From the NCBI RefSeq assembly GCF_030929505.1, contig NZ_JAVFVV010000014.1, positions 1 to 64,000 on the forward strand: DNA of 64,000 nucleotides. The letters are read 5' to 3'. Position numbers and translations under genes: made by a program. Each line of letters opens with the position of its first letter. The first letter of the stretch is position 1. The notes under the pieces were generated by a model. That model had not been told where the DNA came from and ran no database searches. It saw only the letters and a program-made list of their open reading frames with translations. Positions 31,877 through 40,319 of the stretch are shown here, in pieces. This DNA is from Mesorhizobium sp. LHD-90. Its GTDB lineage: Bacteria > Pseudomonadota > Alphaproteobacteria > Rhizobiales > Rhizobiaceae.

Positions 31877-34287
31877 GCCGCACGCTCCCAGCCACAGAAC
31901 TCGGACAACCAATTCGCCGGATCGTCTCCGAGCCGAGCGCGAAGCGTGGCGCACAGCTCGATTGTCTCCTTGCGCCCCGACATCACGCGCACCAGGTCCG
32001 GCATGGACGAAAGGTCGAGGCGCGCGATGACAGAATCGTTGCCGTGCTTGATGAGAAAGGTTCGCCGCTCCGGCGGCGTATTGCGGATAAAGGAATATTC
32101 CTTGGCGGTCAGGCCGAAACGGCGGATGTAACTCTCTTCGTCGGCGCGCGGATTGGGGAAGTGCAGATTGGTGGCGGATTGCTCGATCAGCGTGTGTGAC
32201 TGCGGCGCGCGCGCAATGTCGGCAGCCGATTGCGTACCAAACCCGACGATGCCGTTGAGCTTCCGGATCGTCTTCATCTTGTCGACGATATAGTTTGAGA
32301 AGGCCGGATCCTGCAGGAGCTTCCAGCCCTCGTCCATGAAGATGAGAACCGGCTCGCCGGTGAGGAGCTCGTCCAGCCGGTGGTAGAGATACATCAGCGC
32401 CGGTGTGCGCACTTCCCTGTTATCGAGGATGTGCGTCATGTCGAAGCCGAATATCCGCCGGTCCGAGAAGGAGAGCACATCCCGCGGCGCATTGAACAGC
32501 CACGCCTTCTCGCCCTCGAACCAGGGACGCAGGCGGGACTGGAGGTCGTTGGCGTCGGATCGCGCCCTGCCCATCAGGAGGCCCGACAGATTGGCGAGCG
32601 TCCGCTGCTCGACCGGCTCCTGGCAGATGCGACCGATCGCCCGCTCCAGCGTATCCTCTTCCTCCTGGCTGAAGCCGCTACCATCGGCAGGATCGAGCAT
32701 GGCCTTCAGGAGGCGGTGCAGGAACTCGCGATTTCCCGCTGTGTTCTCCATCTGTAGCGGGTTGAATCCCGTTGCGACGCCTGGCTGAAGCACCTCGTAA
32801 TCACCGCCAACAGCGCGGATGAAAATCTCGGCGCCACGATCCTTGTCAAAGAACACCGCCCGCGGTTCGGGCGAGATGCGGAAAGCTTGGGCAAGCAGGA
32901 AGGTGAGCGCCACCGTCTTGCCTGAACCCGTCGGTCCGGTGACCAAAAAATGGCCGATGTCGCGTTGATGGAAGTTGAACCAGTAGGGCGTCTGCGACGT
33001 CGTCTCGAGGATCGAGATCGGCAGGCCCCAATGGACCTCGCGTGCCCTGCCAGTCGCGAAATTATGTAGCGACGAGAACCCGGAGAAGTTGGCGCTGGAC
33101 AACATGCAGGAACGCGCGATGTAGGTATGATTGCCGGGCAGCTGCGCCCAGAACGAGGCCTCCATATTTAGGTCCTCGCGCAGCCAGTTGATGTTCATGT
33201 CGGTGAGGCACGACCCCAGTTCGGCGACGGCCTTGTCGAGACCGGCGAGATCACGCGACAGGCAGAGCAGGCTGAAATGATGATAACCGAAAACGGCCTC
33301 CTGATTGAGCAGGCTGTTCAGCGCGAAGTCGATGTCGGTCTCGACGGTGCTGCCGGATTCATCCGACGCATGGATCTGGCGCTGCAGGCGGGAGATGCGC
33401 TCCTGGGCGATCGGCTTGTCGGCAAGTGTGAACGACTGGGTACAGATGAACTCGTGATTCATCTGCAAAAGACCATCGAGCATCCCGGGTCCGGAGAAGG
33501 GTGGGTACTCCTTGATGGACAGCATCGCGCCGAAGCGATTCTCGGCCTCGGTCGGCCCCTGCGCCTGCATCGTCCGCTTCGAGAAGTGTAGCCGCGACAT
33601 GCCGACGTAGCTGCGGATGCCCATCCGCGGTAGCCGCATGTCGCGTGAGACGCCGCAGCTCAGGATCGTGTTGAAGAACGCACACGGCTCCGAGTATGGC
33701 TGGCCGTCGCGATGAGCGATCCCGAGCGGCCGCGCGCCGTACTTCTGGAGCTCGCGAGTGATGTTGCCGACGACCTCTTCGAGGTCGTTGACTCGCTCGT
33801 GCAGGCGTTGCTGCTGGACCTCGGCGCCGGATGAGCGATCGAGCAGGCGCGAAAACGTCTCGGCCGCTCCCAGCACCCCGCGCATGCCCGAGCGGACGAT
33901 CGTGAGATAGAGCTCGTTGGTGAACATGCGCTTTTCGCGCAGCGCGGCCATGTAGCGCGTATTGAGGAGCTCGCAGAACGGATCGGAGAAGCTGCCCTCG
34001 ATCGAAGGTTTCACTTCCTTGCGGATGACGGTCGACCACAAGGAATACCGGCTCGAACCCAGCGCCCGTACGATCGTGTTCTGGACTGCGGCGCGCATGT
34101 TCAACTCGGCCTGGTCCTCGGTCTGGAAGAACAATCCATCCAATCTGATCACGGACAGGATCGCACCGCTTTCGAGCCCGATCACCGTGTCGGCGACGTG
34201 TCGCAAATAGGGAATGTGGGTCGACATCGGCCGCTCGCGCCGTTGCTCGCGGCCAAATCCCAGCTCTTCGATAACGGCGTTCAACAT
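31873..34287 (-). CDS. virB4: VirB4-type secretion ATPase
   Basis: An 804-residue ATPase that powers pilin extraction and substrate transfer. The N-terminal CagE/VirB4 domain has the YLRHVADTVIGLESGAIL opening and RYMAALREKRMFTNELYLTI. The C-terminal ATPase domain has Walker A VTGPTGSGKTVALTFL (~residue 450) and Walker B LIFMDEGWKLLQDPAF (~645), followed by FGTQSAADI. The ATG at 34287 starts two bases after the virB3 stop. An open frame that reaches 34611 overlaps virB3 and is not used. Confidence 0.94.
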   Translation of the reverse strand: MLNAVIEELGFGREQRRERPMSTHIPYLRHVADTVIGLESGAILSVIRLDGLFFQTEDQAELNMRAAVQNTIVRALGSSRYSLWSTVIRKEVKPSIEGSFSDPFCELLNTRYMAALREKRMFTNELYLTIVRSGMRGVLGAAETFSRLLDRSSGAEVQQQRLHERVNDLEEVVGNITRELQKYGARPLGIAHRDGQPYSEPCAFFNTILSCGVSRDMRLPRMGIRSYVGMSRLHFSKRTMQAQGPTEAENRFGAMLSIKEYPPFSGPGMLDGLLQMNHEFICTQSFTLADKPIAQERISRLQRQIHASDESGSTVETDIDFALNSLLNQEAVFGYHHFSLLCLSRDLAGLDKAVAELGSCLTDMNINWLREDLNMEASFWAQLPGNHTYIARSCMLSSANFSGFSSLHNFATGRAREVHWGLPISILETTSQTPYWFNFHQRDIGHFLVTGPTGSGKTVALTFLLAQAFRISPEPRAVFFDKDRGAEIFIRAVGGDYEVLQPGVATGFNPLQMENTAGNREFLHRLLKAMLDPADGSGFSQEEEDTLERAIGRICQEPVEQRTLANLSGLLMGRARSDANDLQSRLRPWFEGEKAWLFNAPRDVLSFSDRRIFGFDMTHILDNREVRTPALMYLYHRLDELLTGEPVLIFMDEGWKLLQDPAFSNYIVDKMKTIRKLNGIVGFGTQSAADIARAPQSHTLIEQSATNLHFPNPRADEESYIRRFGLTAKEYSFIRNTPPERRTFLIKHGNDSVIARLDLSSMPDLVRVMSGRKETIELCATLRARLGDDPANWLSEFCGWERAA

Positions 34288-34289
34288 GG

Positions 34290-34589
34290 TCAGGGGCCGT
34301 AGGAGTTGGTGCGCCAGAACAGCCGATTCCGCGTCCGTGGTGTGCGACGGCCGACAACTTGGGCAAGGTCCAGAATGCGGATGTCTCGGCTGCAAAGAGC
34401 GAAGAGCGCGAGGTAGGTCAGCGGCGCGATCAGCGCCGACCAGAAACTCGCGCTCACCAGGAAGGCGATCAGCGTGACGCCGACGATGATGTAGAGGGCA
34501 TTCAGCGGTATCCCCCACATCATCGGTGGCCTGGTGAGACCGATCACCAATGGCGTCAGCTGTGGCTTCTCGTCGCTGAGCTCGAACAT
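34290..34589 (-). CDS. virB3: VirB3 inner-membrane protein
   Basis: A 99-residue protein typical of VirB3: polar start (LTPLVIGLTRPPMMWGIP) followed by two close membrane helices (ALYIIVGVTLIAFLVSASF, LIAPLTYLALFALCSRDI) and a basic tail. It works with VirB4 in pilus assembly. It starts two bases after the virB2 stop. Confidence 0.92.
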   Translation of the reverse strand: MFELSDEKPQLTPLVIGLTRPPMMWGIPLNALYIIVGVTLIAFLVSASFWSALIAPLTYLALFALCSRDIRILDLAQVVGRRTPRTRNRLFWRTNSYGP

Positions 34590-34591
34590 GT

Positions 34592-34927
34592 TCAGTTTCC
34601 CACGGCTGCAATCATCTCGTCGACAATCGCCGGCGCTCCGAAGACAAGGCCAATGCCGAGCACCACCGCGCCGGCTGTGAACCAGGAGAGACGACCCGCG
34701 AAGGCGAGAAAGCCGAGCGCGATCACGGCAATGATCGCCAGCAACCGGCCGAACGGCCCGGTAATGAAGTCGACGATCATCTGCACCGCTGTTTCCAGCG
34801 GTGCGAATGCACCCGAGGACTGCGCAAGGGCGGGTTCCGTCACAACGAGGCAGGTCAACACGATCAAGACGAAAGTGAAGGCCGGTTGCGCGGGTCGCTC
34901 GGCGGAATGATGGAATACGTTGCTCAT
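34592..34927 (-). CDS. virB2: VirB2 major pilin
   Basis: A 111-residue prepilin with a long signal ending ...VVTEPALAQ, then two hydrophobic helices (LLAIIAVIALGFLAFAG, WFTAGAVVLGIGLVFGAPAI) separated by a short basic loop. The mature pilin is about 75 residues, usual for VirB2. GGAG lies seven bases before the ATG. Confidence 0.92.
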   Translation of the reverse strand: MSNVFHHSAERPAQPAFTFVLIVLTCLVVTEPALAQSSGAFAPLETAVQMIVDFITGPFGRLLAIIAVIALGFLAFAGRLSWFTAGAVVLGIGLVFGAPAIVDEMIAAVGN

Positions 34928-34939
34928 GTCGATCTCCGG

Positions 34940-35845
34940 CTAAAAATGCATGACCCCGCCGACCCACTGCCGGCGCTCCGTTGAAGTGATGACTCCGCTG
35001 TCGCTCGAGGCCGAACCGCGCCTGCTAACCGATGCACCTTCCCCGGACGCCACCCGCCCGGAACCCTCCAGCTCCATCTGAAGATTGAGGATTTCGGCGA
35101 CATAGCTCACCGTTTCCTTGAACGGCGGAATTCCCCCATGCTCGCGTACGCGGCCTTCGCCGGCGTTGTAGGCGGCGGCAACCAGCATCGGGTTGCGGAA
35201 CTCGTCGATAAGTTCACGAAGGTATCGCACACCGCCATCGACATTCTGTTCCGGGTCGCAGATGTCCGCCACGCCGAACCGCTCCGCGGTTTCGGGAATC
35301 AGCTGCATCGGCCCGCGTGCGCCTTTGGGGGAGTTGCGCAGTCGGTCGAGCCGGCTCTCCGCCGTGACAATGGCGAGCGCGAAATGGACATCAACCTCAT
35401 GGCGCTGCGCGGCCTCGGCGACCAGCCGAGCGATATCCTCGGGGGTAGCCGGCGATGGTCCGCATTCGGCTTGGTTGTGCGAGTCCTTTGGCAAAAAAAG
35501 AACACCAGAAGAGTTTTGCCCAAGGGGTACCTTGTCGTGACTATCGACGGATGTAGATGCCCCTACTCCGGTTTCGTCGGTCTGGGGCTGTGCAGGAACA
35601 ATCCGGCCGCTTTCGCCGAGGACATAATCTCCCTGCGGCTTCGCCCAGCGCGCGTCGTTGACCCCGTCTGCCGAGATCGAATCACCTTGAATCCCGCCCG
35701 CGCTAGCACGAGTTAGGCTACCAATAGCCTGGTGTTTTGCCAGTTCCGATGAATGGGCGTCCTCCGGTATGATCGCGCATACGCTCGTGAGAATTGTCGC
35801 CGCAAGCAGCGCTGCGATCAGTCGGGTTGAAGTCTGCGTCGCCAT
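34940..35845 (-). CDS. virB1: VirB1-like lytic transglycosylase
   Basis: A 301-residue exported protein with an N-terminal signal (LIAALLAATILTSVCAI), a disordered ~100-residue stretch and a SLT domain with catalytic Glu in AIVTAESRLDRLRNSPKGAR, GPMQLIPETAERFGV and VAAAYNAGEGRVREHGG. It is the first gene of the minus-strand virB operon, so the operon promoter should lie in the 146-base gap to the divergent gene at 35992. Confidence 0.9.
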   Translation of the reverse strand: MATQTSTRLIAALLAATILTSVCAIIPEDAHSSELAKHQAIGSLTRASAGGIQGDSISADGVNDARWAKPQGDYVLGESGRIVPAQPQTDETGVGASTSVDSHDKVPLGQNSSGVLFLPKDSHNQAECGPSPATPEDIARLVAEAAQRHEVDVHFALAIVTAESRLDRLRNSPKGARGPMQLIPETAERFGVADICDPEQNVDGGVRYLRELIDEFRNPMLVAAAYNAGEGRVREHGGIPPFKETVSYVAEILNLQMELEGSGRVASGEGASVSRRGSASSDSGVITSTERRQWVGGVMHF

Positions 35846-35991
35846 GGTGTCGAATCCAAAGCCCCTGCAAGAGCGAGATTGGAATGGTTAGGCGAGATAA
35901 AAAACAATGTCAAATTAGTTGTGATTTTTCTTGCAATGAGGGCGAGGACGAGCCAATGTTGGATAAGATGACAACCTGGAGGCGACTGCGA

Positions 35992-36594
35992 ATGAGGCGT
36001 GTAGCCGGCTGCATTCTGGCGGTGTGGGGATGTCTGTCCGCGCAGGCGGCCGAACCGGTCGACGAGGCCTACGTCCGGTCGCTGGCGGCGCCGGGGAAGA
36101 CCGTGCTGATCATGGAGTACTATGACGGTCAGGGAAACGTGGCGGAACGCAAGGGCTTCGCGTCCGCGTCAGGGTATCGAGCCCTCTCGTCAACCGAATT
36201 TCGGGTTGACGCCAATCTGACGGTCCATTTGTACGGCATCGAGCCCTGCGACGGCGACATGGTCAACCGAAGGGAAGACTTCGCAGGGTCTTGCGAGGAC
36301 TATGCCCGGCGTGGGCTCGAGACGCTCCTCCAGACACCCCGGGTGGTCTATTGCCGGGCCTTTGTCAGCGAAACCGGGGCGTCGGCGCAGGACGCGACCT
36401 GCTACGGTTACTATCATTATCCAGGCAGCCTCGACGCCGTCGACATGTTCGAGGAGCAGTTGGTTTCGCTCGGCAGCCACCGCATTGCGAAGCGGCCCGA
36501 CGGAGCGTCGGCGCGAACGGATCTCATGGAAGCCGAAGCGATCGGGCGCGGCGGATACGGCATGTGGGCCGATCCGAGGATAGCGGGACAATGA
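35992..36594 (+). CDS. Secreted SNase-fold protein 1 (probably inactive)
   Basis: A 200-residue protein with signal MRRVAGCILAVWGCLSAQAA. The SNase (thermonuclease) fold is suggested by VHLYGIEPCDGD, DYARRGLETLL, a late VDMFEEQLVSLGSHRI and AIGRGGYGMWADP. The usual catalytic Asp/Glu pair after the LxGI motif is replaced (EPCDGD), so it is likely a binding rather than a cutting protein. ATG at 35992 has GGAGG ten bases upstream; in-frame ATGs at 35956 and 35968 would give a poor signal peptide. It overlaps the next gene as ATGA. Confidence 0.72.
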   Translation: MRRVAGCILAVWGCLSAQAAEPVDEAYVRSLAAPGKTVLIMEYYDGQGNVAERKGFASASGYRALSSTEFRVDANLTVHLYGIEPCDGDMVNRREDFAGSCEDYARRGLETLLQTPRVVYCRAFVSETGASAQDATCYGYYHYPGSLDAVDMFEEQLVSLGSHRIAKRPDGASARTDLMEAEAIGRGGYGMWADPRIAGQ

Positions 36595-37127
36595 GACCCC
36601 CTGCCCTCTTCCTCGGACTGGCATTCGGCACCATGCCGGCGATAGCTACGCCGCCTGAAGGCTACTTCGAGCTCGGACCGGGCGTCACTCTCGAAAGTGG
36701 CGATAGCTGGACTGATGGGGACGAGCACTTTCGCCTCTTTGGCGTCCAGGCATGCCTTCGCGGAACCGCCTATACCGATAAGACCGGCACCCGCCGTGAC
36801 TGCGGCGACGCTTCGCTCGCCGTTCTTGCCGCATACATTGCGGACACGAAGCCGTTGTGTGCGCATGTTGCACGGTCGGCCGAGGCGGTCCTTGTGTCGT
36901 GTTATTCGACCATCGGGTCTGATCGGCTGGACCTGGCCAATCTGATGATCTCGTCAGGCTTCGCGTTCGCTTCTCTCAACGCGAACGGTTTGCCGCATCA
37001 TGCACCTTATGCGGTCGCGGAGCAGACGGCGCGCGAGCAGGGCGTCGGTCTGTGGCAATTCGACGACGTCCAGCACCCTGCAATCCTCCTTGGCCAGGCA
37101 GCCGGCCAGAGAAGGATCGAACGATGA
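36591..37127 (+). CDS. Secreted SNase-fold protein 2 (probably inactive)
   Basis: A 178-residue exported protein (signal MRPPALFLGLAFGTMPAIA). HFRLFGVQACLRGT aligns with the SNase RLxGIDAPE segment but lacks the catalytic acidic residues. DRLDLANLMISSGFAFASL and AREQGVGLWQF match the conserved end of the fold. Its start overlaps the preceding stop and its stop overlaps the next start (both ATGA), so three nuclease-fold genes are coupled. Confidence 0.72.
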   Translation: MRPPALFLGLAFGTMPAIATPPEGYFELGPGVTLESGDSWTDGDEHFRLFGVQACLRGTAYTDKTGTRRDCGDASLAVLAAYIADTKPLCAHVARSAEAVLVSCYSTIGSDRLDLANLMISSGFAFASLNANGLPHHAPYAVAEQTAREQGVGLWQFDDVQHPAILLGQAAGQRRIER

Positions 37128-37822
37128 AATGGTCCGTGGCCCGGTGGAGTTTGTTGGTCTCGCTGGCGACCGCCCTCCCCTACCCGGCTCATGCCGCCGA
37201 TCTTGTTGGCACCAGATCCGGGCCATCTGTCGAGGAGCGCAGTTCGCAACCTCAGGCGGATGTTTCGCTGGCGATTTCCGGCCGGGCTTCCGTTGTCGAT
37301 GGACGGACGCTTTGGTTTCCGCGGGGCGGTCGTATGGTGCGCCTAGCTTCGATCGACGCCTGCGAACTGCCGCAATGGTCGTACGATCCCAGCCGGCACG
37401 GCACGAGCACGATTCCGAAGCCAGTCCCGTGCGGGCCTTTTGCGAAGGCGTGGCTGAAGCGCTCGATCGGCAATGCTCAGGTCACTTGCGATGTCCACGC
37501 CAAAGGCGGAGACGGTGTTCTTCTCGGCCGCTGCGTGGTCCGCGGCAAAGACCTCGCGGCCGAAATGCTGCGCGTCGGCTGGGCGCGGACGATCTCGCCG
37601 GCGCCTGCCGCCTACGCGGCATGGCAGACCTACGCCATGTCTGCCCGTCACGGCATGTGGGCAACCTACGTCCTCGACATGCAGGAATGGCGTGCAAAGG
37701 CTGTCGACCGAACACTGTCACGACGACCGATCGCCGATTTCAACCTGCTCGCCGAGCGAGAGAGCGAGATTTCGCCGCCATTTGAGGATGCCCGAAAACG
37801 GCCAAGGCGAACGGATCGCTAA
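37124..37822 (+). CDS. Secreted SNase-fold protein 3 (possibly active nuclease)
   Basis: A 232-residue exported protein with signal ending PYPAHAA. MVRLASIDACELPQ keeps the Asp and Glu of the SNase IDAPE motif. GDGVLLGRCVVRGKDLAAEM keeps the glycine-arginine segment that holds the second catalytic Arg, and AMSARHGMWATY is the usual closing motif. Of the three tandem copies only this one retains the main active-site pattern. Periplasmic nuclease-fold proteins often accompany VirB clusters in rhizobia; the role is not known to me. Confidence 0.75.
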   Translation: MKWSVARWSLLVSLATALPYPAHAADLVGTRSGPSVEERSSQPQADVSLAISGRASVVDGRTLWFPRGGRMVRLASIDACELPQWSYDPSRHGTSTIPKPVPCGPFAKAWLKRSIGNAQVTCDVHAKGGDGVLLGRCVVRGKDLAAEMLRVGWARTISPAPAAYAAWQTYAMSARHGMWATYVLDMQEWRAKAVDRTLSRRPIADFNLLAERESEISPPFEDARKRPRRTDR

Positions 37823-37845
37823 ATATCATCGAAGGAGACTTTTCG

Positions 37846-38229
37846 ATGCGTGGTGCGAAACTGACCGCAATTGTGACTGTCCTGTCCGCTGCAGGATGCC
37901 TCTCCCACGCAGAGCGCGCCCAGGCGGGTGAATGGGGTTGCGAGGTGCTTCTCTGCGCCTCGTCGTCCAATCCGTCATGGCGCGGCGTGCCAGCGTGCCA
38001 CCAGCCGATGAATCGGCTAATCTCAGCGATGGGAGGCTGGGGCTTTTCCTGGCCGACCTGCCCCGAGGCCGGTACAGGCCGGCCAGGTTATGAAGCCTAT
38101 GACGAGTGCCCTGCCGGCTGGAGCATCGGGTACAGCAACCAAGACCACGGCGGCGGACAACCCGACCTCTGCGTACAGGTTCGAAACACCTGCCCCTCAG
38201 GCTTCGGCGGCCGTGAAGACTGCCAGTAG
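37846..38229 (+). CDS. Secreted Cys-rich protein (TrbM/KikA-like?), possibly truncated
   Basis: A 127-residue protein with signal MRGAKLTAIVTVLSAAGC... ending ERAQA. The mature part starts GEWGCEVLLCASSSNPSWRG and has a CHQPMNRLISAMGGW segment and ten cysteines, probably in disulphides. The CEVLLC pattern with later PxCPEAG resembles TrbM/KikA-type proteins tied to conjugation; I am not certain. GGAG precedes the ATG. The TAG at 38227 is followed in frame by 33 more protein-like codons (38230-38331), so the gene may be truncated. Confidence 0.7.
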   Translation: MRGAKLTAIVTVLSAAGCLSHAERAQAGEWGCEVLLCASSSNPSWRGVPACHQPMNRLISAMGGWGFSWPTCPEAGTGRPGYEAYDECPAGWSIGYSNQDHGGGQPDLCVQVRNTCPSGFGGREDCQ

Positions 38230-38331
38230 ACGGTCACGATGGCCCGTCCTGCGCGAGGCGATCCATACTTCTTCGACATCACGCACGATGACGGCAAAAT
38301 CACGCGTCATTGGTTCAATCTGAAGCGCTAG
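38230..38331 (+). pseudogene. In-frame continuation after the TAG of the Cys-rich protein gene
   Basis: From TAG 38227-38229 the same frame stays open to the TAG at 38329-38331, encoding TVTMARPARGDPYFFDITHD then DGKITRHWFNLKR. The sequence looks like the end of a folded domain and not random reading. It could instead be a separate 30-residue gene starting ATG at 38239, although no ribosome binding site is visible. Confidence 0.45.
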
Positions 38332-38356
38332 AAACAACGTTAAGAGTACCAGGTGA

Positions 38357-38761
38357 TCAGCTGCGCTCCGTCATTGCCCGTGCATCAGGACTCGACTCTC
38401 GTTCTGTGCTCGCGATCGTTCGTTTCCCGAGGTGTTCAGCCAAAGCAGCCCTGTGCGGACGCAGCGTCTCGATGACGCTCGTAAGCTGAGTTGCGCCAGG
38501 GCTTGCACGATCCGCCACCATGACAGCCATTAGATAGATAAGTTTCTCGCGTGAATCCTCGGGGTCCGTCGGGCGGTCCACAGCGAATTGCCGGAACGCA
38601 CGTCTTTCAAGCCGCTGAGCAAGCCAGACCAGTGGAAAGACGAAAAGTGACCGGCCCTCCGACCTACGTCGTTCGAGCTGCATTTTCCTCGCGCGCGCTC
38701 TCCTGTGAGCTGCAATGATGCTCGATAGCGGCTTGTAGGAAGGGATGGAAAAAGCACTCAT
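38357..38761 (-). CDS. Hypothetical protein, 134 aa
   Basis: Not recognised. Basic N-terminal half (IAAHRRARARKMQLERRRSE), a hydrophobic short stretch (LFVFPLVWLAQRLER) and a helical acidic middle (DSREKLIYLMAVMVAD). GGAAG precedes the ATG on the minus strand. It converges on the secreted protein gene and is divergent from the response-regulator gene, so it could be controlled together with that operon. Confidence 0.55.
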   Translation of the reverse strand: MSAFSIPSYKPLSSIIAAHRRARARKMQLERRRSEGRSLFVFPLVWLAQRLERRAFRQFAVDRPTDPEDSREKLIYLMAVMVADRASPGATQLTSVIETLRPHRAALAEHLGKRTIASTERESSPDARAMTERS

Positions 38762-38884
38762 CTCCGGTCTTCCGAGGGACGTTTTCGTTCATCAGCGTCG
38801 CGTCGTGTTCACGTCGCGATGCCTCTTCGTGACATCCTCGGGCGATCCCTGATAGGGGCGGCGATGTCCCCTTTTTCTTGCAGG

Positions 38885-38900
38885 GGGATGATGTCATCCC
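38885..38900. promoter_or_regulatory. Palindrome upstream of the response-regulator gene
   Basis: GGGATGA-TG-TCATCCC, perfect 7-bp arms, lies about 85 bases before the start at 38986 in a divergent intergenic region. It is a candidate operator for the response regulator or another factor. Confidence 0.5.
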
Positions 38901-38985
38901 TATCATCGTCGAGCCGGATGCGGTTCTATGGCTGCAATTGGCATGGGCGGGTTTTAAGACGAGGTCAAAACCCGGAGGTCCGCCT

Positions 38986-39612
38986 ATGCACCGAGCACTG
39001 GTCATCGAAGATCAGGATCTGATGCTTCAGGCCTTGATGGTCGAATTGAAAGACAGCCTCGGCGACTGTTTCATTGCCGGCGCCCAAACCTACGAGCTCG
39101 CACACCAGATTTTGGCGGAAGACCAGTTCGACCTGGTGGTAATCGATCCCGGTTTGCCCGGTTTCGACCCCACGTCGCATAAGGATCGGCTGACGGTAGT
39201 CGAGACGATCATTCGCGCCGCTCCCTCTGCCGTCCATATCGTCATCACCGGGTCCGATACCCACAAGGAAGCGAGCGCCTGCCGCGAACTAGGCGCATCT
39301 GCGTACCTCGCAAAGACAGGTCTTTCACGCGGCAGCTTGCGTGAAGTTCTCGATCAAGTGGCGCGCTCCGAGTTTTCTCTGCGCTACTCGGCAGCTGACG
39401 CCCAATCGCCAGAGGTTCACTTCTCAGGCCTGACACCACGCGAGAGTCGAGTAATCGAGCTCCTTCTTGCTCGCCAGGCAGGAGAAACAAAAAGGGATGT
39501 ATTCGAGAAGATGGCAGTTGAACTGAATATCGATGCAGCAAGCTCCGAGAAATATTACAAGCAGGCTCGCGCAAAGCTGCTGAAGTTTGGTCGTCTTCCC
39601 AGGGGGCTTTGA
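38986..39612 (+). CDS. Response regulator, REC plus LuxR-type output domain
   Basis: A 208-residue protein. The receiver has the acidic pocket ALVIEDQDL (Glu8, Asp9), phosphoacceptor Asp54 in LVVIDPGLPGF, Thr in VITGSD and Lys in AYLAKTG. The C-terminal part has LTPRESRVIELLLARQAGET and KYYKQARAKLLKF, a GerE/LuxR-like helix-turn-helix. GGAGG lies seven bases before the ATG. It heads a four-gene operon that ends with a histidine kinase, its likely partner. A palindrome upstream may be its own target. Confidence 0.88.
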   Translation: MHRALVIEDQDLMLQALMVELKDSLGDCFIAGAQTYELAHQILAEDQFDLVVIDPGLPGFDPTSHKDRLTVVETIIRAAPSAVHIVITGSDTHKEASACRELGASAYLAKTGLSRGSLREVLDQVARSEFSLRYSAADAQSPEVHFSGLTPRESRVIELLLARQAGETKRDVFEKMAVELNIDAASSEKYYKQARAKLLKFGRLPRGL

Positions 39613-39614
39613 CG

Positions 39615-40319
39615 ATGACTGAACTCAACGTGCACGGCGTGCGGGTTCCTGTCCGCGCTGGTGAAGTCTCTCCCGAGATTTGGGATGCCCTCAAAAGCGG
39701 TCGATATGAAGCGAACGAGGCGCGCAGGGTTCGTCGCGCAATTCGACCGGGAGATCATGTCCTCGAACTCGGCGCAGGCTTGGGTGTCATTACGTCGATC
39801 ATCGCCGCGGTCGAGGGCGTGCGCGTTTGGAGCTTCGAGGCCGATCCCCGCACGGCTCTGCTCGCTCAGCGCGTGGTCGATCGGAACTGCGGTGGCAACG
39901 TCGTATTCACCAACGGACTTCTCGCTGCCGGCCCTCCCAGGAGCGTATCATTCTATCAACGTGCCGACTTCTGGATGTCATCGAGGTTCGCGGAACAAGG
40001 GCCCTACGAACAGGTAATCGAAATCACCTCACGCGACATCGATTCCTTCATAGAAACGCACGGCGTCAATGTCCTTGTCATGGACATTGAGGGCGCTGAA
40101 CTCGAGTTGCTGCAGAACGCCCTGCTCCCGGGCGTTGAACGTGTCTTCCTCGAGCTTCACGACCATCTCTACGGGCTGGCCGGCGTCCGGGCAATCAGCG
40201 AAACGATGTCGCGCAAAGGGCTCATCTACGACCCTCGGGGATCAAGTGGGCCGTGCGTCCTTTACTCGGTCGATGACGGCGAAAGGAATTTTGACGAGGA
40301 GATTGCACATGCGAGCTGA
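39615..40319 (+). CDS. FkbM-family methyltransferase
   Basis: A 234-residue SAM-dependent methyltransferase: motif I DHVLELGAGLGVITSIIAA, an acidic motif VWSFEADP and the FkbM-type VNVLVMDIEGAELELLQNA. FkbM enzymes methylate hydroxyls of sugars, polyketides or other metabolites; the substrate here is unknown. AGGGGG lies eight bases before the ATG and the gene begins two bases after the response-regulator stop. A methyltransferase inside a two-component operon is uncommon. Confidence 0.85.
   Translation: MTELNVHGVRVPVRAGEVSPEIWDALKSGRYEANEARRVRRAIRPGDHVLELGAGLGVITSIIAAVEGVRVWSFEADPRTALLAQRVVDRNCGGNVVFTNGLLAAGPPRSVSFYQRADFWMSSRFAEQGPYEQVIEITSRDIDSFIETHGVNVLVMDIEGAELELLQNALLPGVERVFLELHDHLYGLAGVRAISETMSRKGLIYDPRGSSGPCVLYSVDDGERNFDEEIAHAS

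Noticed and set aside
34288-34611. N-terminal extension of virB4
   Set aside because: It overlaps virB3 and does not resemble VirB4.
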